From positions 17,964,351-18,028,350 of the forward strand of contig JAFMSR010000003.1 in the NCBI GenBank assembly GCA_022818135.1: DNA of 64,000 bases, in the 5' to 3' direction. The notes under the pieces were generated by a model that was given only the letters and a program-made list of their open reading frames with translations, ran no database searches and was not told where the DNA came from. Of the stretch, positions 59,201 to 64,000 are shown piece after piece; position 1 is the first letter of the stretch; the number at the start of each line of letters is the position of its first letter. The position numbers and the translations under genes are program-made. The stretch comes from Saxidomus purpurata. Taxonomy: Eukaryota > Mollusca > Bivalvia > Venerida > Veneridae.

Positions 59201-59650
59201 GATATTATACAAAGAATCTATGATCAACATTTGCAACAATGGTGCTTTGAATTAAATTCATCCTCGAAATTGGAAAGTTATAAATTATTTAAAAACGACT
59301 TAATACAAGAAAAATACTTAAGCTGTGTTGATAATGTTAAACATCGAATTGCTTTATCCAGATTTAGATGTTCTGCTCATAAATTAGCTATAGAAGAAGG
59401 CAGATTCCGAAATATAGAAAGAAGCCAACGTATATGTACTAAATGTAACATGAATCAAGTTGAATCTGAGTATCATTTTTTACTCGTTTGTCCATTTTAT
59501 ATTGAGTTAAGAAGGAAATTTTTACCAAGGTATTTTTGTGCATGGCCAAATATCCATAAATTCAAATCAATTATGATGTCATCCAAAAAAGCCACTATTG
59601 TAAACTTAGCTAAATATATTTATGAAGCAACGTGTAAAAGAAATGGCTGA
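56228..59650 (+). CDS. LINE ORF2: endonuclease and reverse transcriptase
   Basis: Same frame as ORF1, starting right after its TAG; no in-frame ATG precedes the endonuclease, so the start is unresolved. Domains: APE-type endonuclease (ISILSWNIEGLS, VVFLSETW, VMGDLNSRCG, SLIDYALLAQ, FSFSPHKPVQL), then reverse transcriptase (KGVIVPVPKKGNQNDVNNYR, NEYQFGFRKNKSTTDCIF, SFIDFRKCFDLLYRHGI, GLKQGEPLSPLLFIFFVND, LLFADDTVLFS). A C-terminal zinc motif follows (CTKCNMNQVESEYHFLLVC). About 1140 residues, full length for the class, and no stop or frameshift. Function: nicking target DNA and target-primed reverse transcription in the nucleus. Confidence 0.92.
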   Translation, partial: ELSEKCDISILSWNIEGLSVCFDDEDFLNFVYDFDVVFLSETWERKKDKFILEGYECFSLPRTEALSTRNKRGHGGVCLYYKSFLSDYLEIVDTDSNGIFWLKISKDLLQYENDIYMCFIYIPPSNSIYFNMHNVGFFESLERDIRKYSQYGKVSVMGDLNSRCGQRSDILDQNVQFNRYISTIENDQYGDTNSTLPLRTSMDNIVNSSGCKLLDLCLSTDLKIVNGRLGNDASIGNYTYISSTGKSLIDYALLAQELFPLVSNFVIHDLFSFSPHKPVQLDLCAKCILSPNENESVNVNVLKWDNEKSHIYRDMISKEISSIDCIVNSVICDDIHVDSGVEKISSILYEKAFCVFGESRNIFKSNNVNKRKYKSAWFNKECESARRDFKHANKMYSRKKSNDTMELLITKRRLYRIAKRRARTKFHLEQKNKMSSFAKNNPQKFWSEVKRMRKQYSKSKITTEQFYDHFKNLYSNEDIFNNDFVEEQLENDEVNINNVEELDADFTADDVCKAISSLKRGKSAGTDQLIPEIFIECKFELAPILCKLFNHIFNSGIYPDSWCKGVIVPVPKKGNQNDVNNYRGITLTSVFSKLFSILLDIRLREWAENNELLNEYQFGFRKNKSTTDCIFVLTSIIDRIVKHEKRNVYASFIDFRKCFDLLYRHGIWYKLLESGVTLKIVNILRNMYKCVKSCVKVNGCLSDYFDSYMGLKQGEPLSPLLFIFFVNDMYDYLKGDNNDAITLDNLQIYLLLFADDTVLFSYTEDGLQALLNKLYSYCGNWGIEVNVDKSVVMLFKSRYRNANVQLYYNNKLLKFVNSFTYLGVTLSSNGNFFHAQKALSNQALKALYSLNSLFDVISLNISEKLKLFDSMVLPILNYGAEVWGFHEAPDIEKIHLKFLKQMLCVRQQTTTSAVLGEFGRFPLSIMRKIRIIKHWYRVMKSPNSLSYKVMTMTDRNGEMINTWSKKVRNLLSTLGFAYLWNDSNITDIQIRDIIQRIYDQHLQQWCFELNSSSKLESYKLFKNDLIQEKYLSCVDNVKHRIALSRFRCSAHKLAIEEGRFRNIERSQRICTKCNMNQVESEYHFLLVCPFYIELRRKFLPRYFCAWPNIHKFKSIMMSSKKATIVNLAKYIYEATCKRNG

Positions 59651-59837
59651 ATTAGCGACATTGTAAGACATTGATTATGTGTGTATTATAACTATATATG
59701 TTGAAACTCATACCATACATTTTTTCATACTTTTCTGTAAATTTGATGTATCTATGTTATATTGAACCGCCTCGGTATATTGTGGCGATGAACATTGTAA
59801 TGTTTATGCCAATAAACTATTTGACTTGACTTTGACT

Positions 59838-60443
59838 TGTAGCCAATACTTAGACAAACCAAAGCTATTTAAAGTATTTTTGACAAAAGCAAACCACTTG
59901 AGATTAATATTGTTCCGAGTATAAAGCAAATAAGAAGTTCTGTAAAGGATCTTTGAAATCTTGTCTTCTTTATCATTAAGTAACATACACCAAGAATTTA
60001 ACATTCTTCTCTTAATTTTGTACAGACAGAAGGGTAATCCCAAGTTCACCATATATCATACAGTTTGGGTGGACTATTTCAGATATAAAATAATCTTACA
60101 AAACTTTATCTGAAACTTATCAATAATATCTACATGTTTCATACCCCATACTCCAGATCCATATAAAAGGATAGGAGCTACCATAGTATAAACAAACTGA
60201 GTTGCATGTCAAAAGATAAGAAAAGTTTGCGTGATTTCTTTAATGCAGAAATCAGTGCCTTTCTTCCTTGGTCAACAAGATGTTTTTTAGTTCCATTAAA
60301 TGCACCGTTAAAAGAGAATTGAACTCCCTGGTAGGTAAAATAATTAAAACTATTAAATCTTCGTGAACTTGGCAGTCTGACAGCGTAGCAGCCTAGCAGC
60401 GTGAACTTGGCAGCCTGGCAGCCTGGCAGCCTAGCAGCTTAGC
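59838..60443. repeat. 606-bp direct repeat, right copy
   Basis: Right copy of 54281-54886, immediately after the LINE tail. It reads on into more GCAGCCTAG sequence at 60444, which presumably continues the original locus. Confidence 0.92.
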
Positions 60444-60535
60444 AGCGTGAAGTCAGCAGCTTAGCATCCTGGCAGCCTGGCAGCGTGAAGTCAGCAGCCC
60501 AGCAGCCTGGCAGCGTGAAGTCAGCAGTCTGACAG
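60363..60535. repeat. GCAGCCTAG / GCGTGAAGTCA low-complexity array
   Basis: Nine-base words (gcagcctgg, gcagcctag, gcagcttag) interspersed with 'gcgtgaa(c/g)t'. The counterpart with CGG is at 46690-46845. Confidence 0.88.
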
Positions 60536-61165
60536 CCTTTTATTTTGATACTTTATATTTTCATATTCACATTATGATTATTTTTGCTTTTCAATGCGAC
60601 AGAAGCACGAAATATGCACAGATAAAATTATTTTACACGCCTTTTAATTATGATACTTTATATTTTATATTCATTAGTTTTCGCTGCTAGAAGAGTTTTC
60701 GCTGCTAGCAGACTTTTCGCTTCCAGCAGCTCAGCAGCCCAAAAGCTAATCAGCTCAGCAGACTAGCAGCCAAAACTTATCCAGCAGCGGAAAACTTCAA
60801 ACTACTGGGCTGCTGGGCTGCTTGCAGAGAAAAGTCTTCTAGCAGTGAAAACTAATGAGTATAAGATATAAAGTATCAAAATAAAAGGGCATGCAAAATA
60901 ATTGTATCTACGCACATTTCGTGCTTCTGTTGCATTTAAAAAACTCATTTTATCAAATTTAGCAGAACCTTTAAGTTTGAAGTTTCCGCTGCTGGATATG
61001 CTTTGGCTGCTAGGCTGCTGAGCTGCTGACAGCGAAAAGTCTGCTAGCAGCGAAAACTATTCTAGCAGCGAAAACTTATGAATATAAGATATAAAGTACA
61101 TTGTATCAAAATAAAAGGGCGTGTAAAATAATTGTATCTACTCATTTAAAAAGTTTTCGTTATTG
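60536..61165. repeat. Compound inverted repeat with GCTGC core
   Basis: The block 'gatactttatattttatatt' + 'cattagttttcgctgctag' at 60650-60710 is mirrored at 60838-60890 ('ctagcagtgaaaactaatga' + 'taaagtatcaaaata'). It appears a third time at 61045-61120. The earlier half (60540-60645) pairs with 60870-60945, including 'gcacgaaat'. GCTGC/GCAGC words fill the centre. Confidence 0.8.
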
Positions 61166-61659
61166 TATTGAAGTTTTGGCTGCTGGCAGGGAAAACTCTA
61201 TGGCAGCCAAAAGAAGAATCAGAATGTGAAAACTATGCTGAATCACATTGCCACGCTACCAGGCTGCCAACTTCACGAAAAGAACTATTAATCGTTACAG
61301 AGATTATTATAATTTTTAAACCATACCCCCATTTAGACAAAAAAGGTTGAAATTAAAATAGATTTACGTAAAATATATTTGAAATTGTTGCCGTACTATT
61401 TTATAAAAGAAAACCGTCGAGTAGATGTGTCCGTCTTTTCCCTTTTTTCATTGATCATTCTAACTATTAATTTTAAATACGTTTAAATAATTAAAATAAT
61501 AAAATATGATAACATCTGTAATGGCTTTTAACAATCTCGTTAAATAATTTAAATGATAGATCAATATATCAGTATATATCGCTTATACAGTTGCGCAGTT
61601 GATGATACAGGCGATATTCATTAAAGTCGCGCATGCGCAAAAGTGTGTGAAAACCCGTG
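61166..61659. other. Intergenic, nothing recognised
   Basis: AT-rich sequence. A GCGCATGCGC word (61628-61637) lies about 105 bp upstream of the third-copy exon. The ORF at 61168-61350 has no domain. Confidence 0.45.
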
Positions 61660-61740
61660 TTAGCAGATGAGTAAACTGTCAAGTCATGATACAGTTGTGC
61701 TGGAGATAAGACACGTATCTTAATAATATAAACAATCATA

Positions 61741-61825
61741 ATGGAAACATTCAAAATCTGCCTTTTATTTTTCTGCACGAATGTTGCCGACGCCTTTCTT
61801 TTGTTTTCAAGTGGGAACAAGCTTG
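61741..61825 (+). CDS. Signal-peptide exon of a third PHB depolymerase copy
   Basis: 28 codons plus one base, METFKICLLFFCTNVADAFL and then SSGNKL, donor CTTG|GTAAGT, phase 1. It has the same length, phase and nearly the same sequence as exon 1 of gene 2, including 65-80 bp before the ATG and about 40 bp of intron. No exon 2 (YNVD..SQISVSG) is found in the remaining 2.2 kb, so the gene either continues beyond the window or is an orphan exon. Its more distant 5' flank lies at 52030-52980, cut off by the LINE-bearing insertion. Confidence 0.75.
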
Positions 61826-61849
61826 GTAAGTAGATGTTCATTTTCAAAT

Positions 61850-63354
61850 AAGTATATATAAAATTCAGACAGAAATAAAACTTATGTTTTCTGAACGTTC
61901 AATGTCTGTAGTATCCATAAACACAAAGTACCCAAAAGTTCCCGCCTGGGAAACTCTACAATCCAAGATGGGCGCCAAGAAGGGGGCCAAGATGGCCGCC
62001 GAACTTTTAAAAAATACCCTATCACATTCAAGTTCTTACAAGTATCGCATATTTTATTAATGTTGGTAACTATCACTACTATATCAAACTTTATGGGCAC
62101 ATGTCTTGTTTTGATATTGTTTCCATTTCTGTTAAATTATCAGGAATTTGTACTAAAAATACCTATTTTTTTACTCTTTTGCAAAATTGTTATATTTTGT
62201 AAATATTTATTGCAAAAATTCTAAGAAAGAATATCATTTGTTTAACCAATTCTGTATGTGTAAATTTTGATACGTTTCGGATAGTTCTGAAGCTACTTAA
62301 ACAACAGCTAGTGACTTGTACAAGAAGGTATACTGCGCAAGGTGGGTGGGGAAATGTTACAGGCAGTTCAATAATTCAAATGTATCTAATCCTAACACAT
62401 AACTTTTAATCGTATTGTCCCTAAACGTGTGTATAATTAATACTAAACTATTGAATTATGATTTACTTTATATATGGAAAGTAGGAAATTTCTAATGTCA
62501 ATGCATAGGCTGTCTAGGCCATCGTAAATATCCAGAGTGGTTCTCTATGTACAAACAACCATTTCAAGATGTTAATAGAACTTCAGAAAATAATTATTGT
62601 AAAATCGACTTAATATAGTTTGATTGCTTTTAGTTTGCACTGGATTGTGCATAAGTCTTAGATATGGAACTGAATAATGAAAAGAGTGACTGCCCTTTGT
62701 TACAAAGAGCTCGACCCGTTATGTATGCAAATGTGCCTGAAATTTTCATTTCTAATAATTGTATGGTGAAAAAATATTATTAGACACCTTAGAACATCAA
62801 AAACGTCGACAATGTACAATGTGACGTCATGCGCAAAAAACGTCAAGGAAATAGACAAAATCGTCATTTCAACCGAAAAAATTTGAAGGTATTTCTCTGC
62901 GTCGCTGACCACGTCATTTTCATCAGTTATGCTTTCAATTAAAAAAACAAACAACAAAAACAGATAACATCTGCAGTAAGTTGCTTGTAGTGTCACTCTA
63001 AAACACGGGAAATGATAGAATGCGTATCATATGAACAGCCATTTTTACGTCGAATCGGCACGTACAAAGCATATTGTTTAGATATTCTAAGTGTCTTATA
63101 TCATCATTATATTGACAGCAGTAACATTTGGTCTTCAGTCTTTCTCCATCGTAACAAAATCTCAACACTTAATATCAGCTTCTTGTTGGAAAACTATTTG
63201 AGTTTTAATTTTATCTCAGACTTATTTAATTCTATTATCGGTTTGTATTCATGTCAAAAAACATTTTGTTAACTATTCGTTCTTCACGTACATGTAAACA
63301 AATCTGCTAGACGTAGATGTTTTTCTTATCGCAAGCCATTTTACTATTTACTCC
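61850..63354. other. Intergenic or long first intron of the third copy
   Basis: A GC-richer patch at 61935-62000 ('gggcgccaagaagggggcca') stands out; the rest is AT-rich. ORFs at 62700-62996 and 63012-63272 have no recognisable domain. Confidence 0.45.
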
Positions 63355-63665
63355 GAAAAGAGATATCTCTCTTATTTCAAAGAGATATCTTTCGATTTAG
63401 TAGTGATATTTTTTTCACGTTGAGAGATGTCTTTGTATCACAGACAGGTATCTCCTGTACAGAGACAGAGATATCTCTGTAAGTAGAAGATATATCACTT
63501 CTTGAAAGATATCCTGTTACGCAATAGAGATATCTCTGGAACTGAAAGAGATATCTCTTAAAAGACAAGATATATATTTCAAAAATTATTTGTGAGAGAT
63601 ATCTTTCAAAGCAACAAACACATAATAACTGACCCCCGTACGAAATTGTTCGTTTAGGGTCAGTG
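63355..63665. repeat. AGAGATATCTCT palindrome array, third block, inverted
   Basis: About twelve cores or variants of AGATATCT, mostly about 21 bp apart. They are followed by the flank 'gacccccgtacgaaattgtt' + 'cgtttagggtcagtg', the inverse of 38842-38880. The minus-strand ORF here is a by-product of the 21-bp period. Confidence 0.82.
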
Positions 63666-64000
63666 TATAACCAGGCTGGTAACATTGTGCTTCCCAAAGT
63701 CGTCTTCTTAAAAACTGAAAGCAGTTGTATTTGTTGTCATACAGATTGTATTATATGACATAGACAAACAAACCATATACTATTGTTAAGTGAAGTCAAA
63801 ATTACGATAAATCGCGAATATGAATGGCTTGGTATTTTCACAGAAAGTTATGAAAGGTCTTAGAGATATAAATAATGACAATAGAGTGTGAATAAACTTA
63901 TTTCACAAACAATAGATAGCCACAGTCACCTGAAGTTTGGATCCCCATCGCCATAATCCATCCTAGTAAAAACACGCAGTGAATGTAAACAAATAAAAGA
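63666..64000. other. Intergenic, nothing recognised
   Basis: AT-rich sequence to the right edge; no supported ORF. Confidence 0.45.

Larger units (their letters stand above)
54887..59837 (+). mobile_element. Full-length non-LTR retrotransposon (LINE), 4.95 kb
   Basis: It has a 5' UTR of 177 bp, ORF1 (55064-56227), ORF2 (to 59650), a short 3' UTR with AATAAA at about 59812, and a TTGACT-rich tail ('ttgacttgactttgacttg'). Both ORFs are free of frameshifts. The flanking 606-bp repeats look identical, so insertion is recent and the copy may still be active. The 5' UTR carries an NRF1-like 'tgcgcatgcg' at 54901 and a YY1-like 'aacatggcgg' at 54914, which could act as an internal promoter (inference). 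Confidence 0.93.

Noticed and set aside
61741..61825. Third depolymerase copy as a complete gene inside the window
   Set aside because: Only the first exon is present; no YNVD..SQISVSG exon was found up to base 64000.
45453..64000. USP catalytic domain for the B-box/DUSP gene
   Set aside because: I looked for the Cys-box style motif (GLxNLGNTCFMNS) and found none; the region is satellite and LINE sequence.

Overview
The window looks like nuclear DNA of a bivalve mollusc. It is AT-rich, its genes are split by GT-AG introns, and it carries interspersed repeats I associate with heterodont clams (the 'gagggcc..gatggccctatatcgctcacctgag' repeat and tRNA-derived SINE remnants). The taxon is an inference from these repeats and was not verified by any search. 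Mobile and tandem DNA fills most of the window. Three protein-coding loci stand out.

Layout. 1-6.1 kb: tandem repeats, a 145-bp repeat array and a 1.84-kb element with long terminal inverted repeats. 6.8-15.2 kb: a decayed LINE cut in two by a 7.2-kb insertion (7290-14502). That insertion holds a nested 1.8-kb element, a MITE, a foldback and a 1.9-kb 30-bp minisatellite. 16.5-30.3 kb: two complete ten-exon genes in tandem on the + strand. Both encode secreted enzymes of the single-domain poly(3-hydroxybutyrate) (PHB) depolymerase family, with Ser, Asp and His of the triad all visible. Splice phases match exactly and most exon lengths are identical, so they are tandem duplicates. 30.8-34.8 kb: a 1.6-kb TIR element and a decayed minus-strand LINE. 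37.4-45.5 kb: a seven-exon gene joining two B-boxes and a coiled coil (TRIM-like) to the DUSP and ubiquitin-like domains of USP4/11/15-type deubiquitinases. No catalytic protease domain is seen, and a G-run adds one extra base in the fourth exon. 46.4-49.6 kb: satellite DNA with GCGGCC-rich blocks. 49.7-50.9 kb: the 3' end of a LINE. 52.0-52.98 and 61.66-61.85 kb: the upstream region and signal-peptide exon of a third PHB-depolymerase copy, now separated by 8.7 kb of inserted DNA. Inside that insert is a full-length LINE with two open reading frames (54887-59837), flanked by identical 606-bp direct repeats. 60.4-61.2 kb: inverted arrays rich in GCAGC. 63.35-63.67 kb: a second copy of a palindromic AGAGATATCTCT array also found in the B-box gene's first intron.

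How the genes work together: the two depolymerases (and probably a third running out of the window) would be secreted, perhaps into the gut or against bacteria that store PHB. Tandem duplication followed by transposon insertion explains the arrangement. The B-box/DUSP gene has no evident functional link to them. Splice models were built by hand from consensus sites, frame continuity and comparison between paralogues. No transcript data were available.
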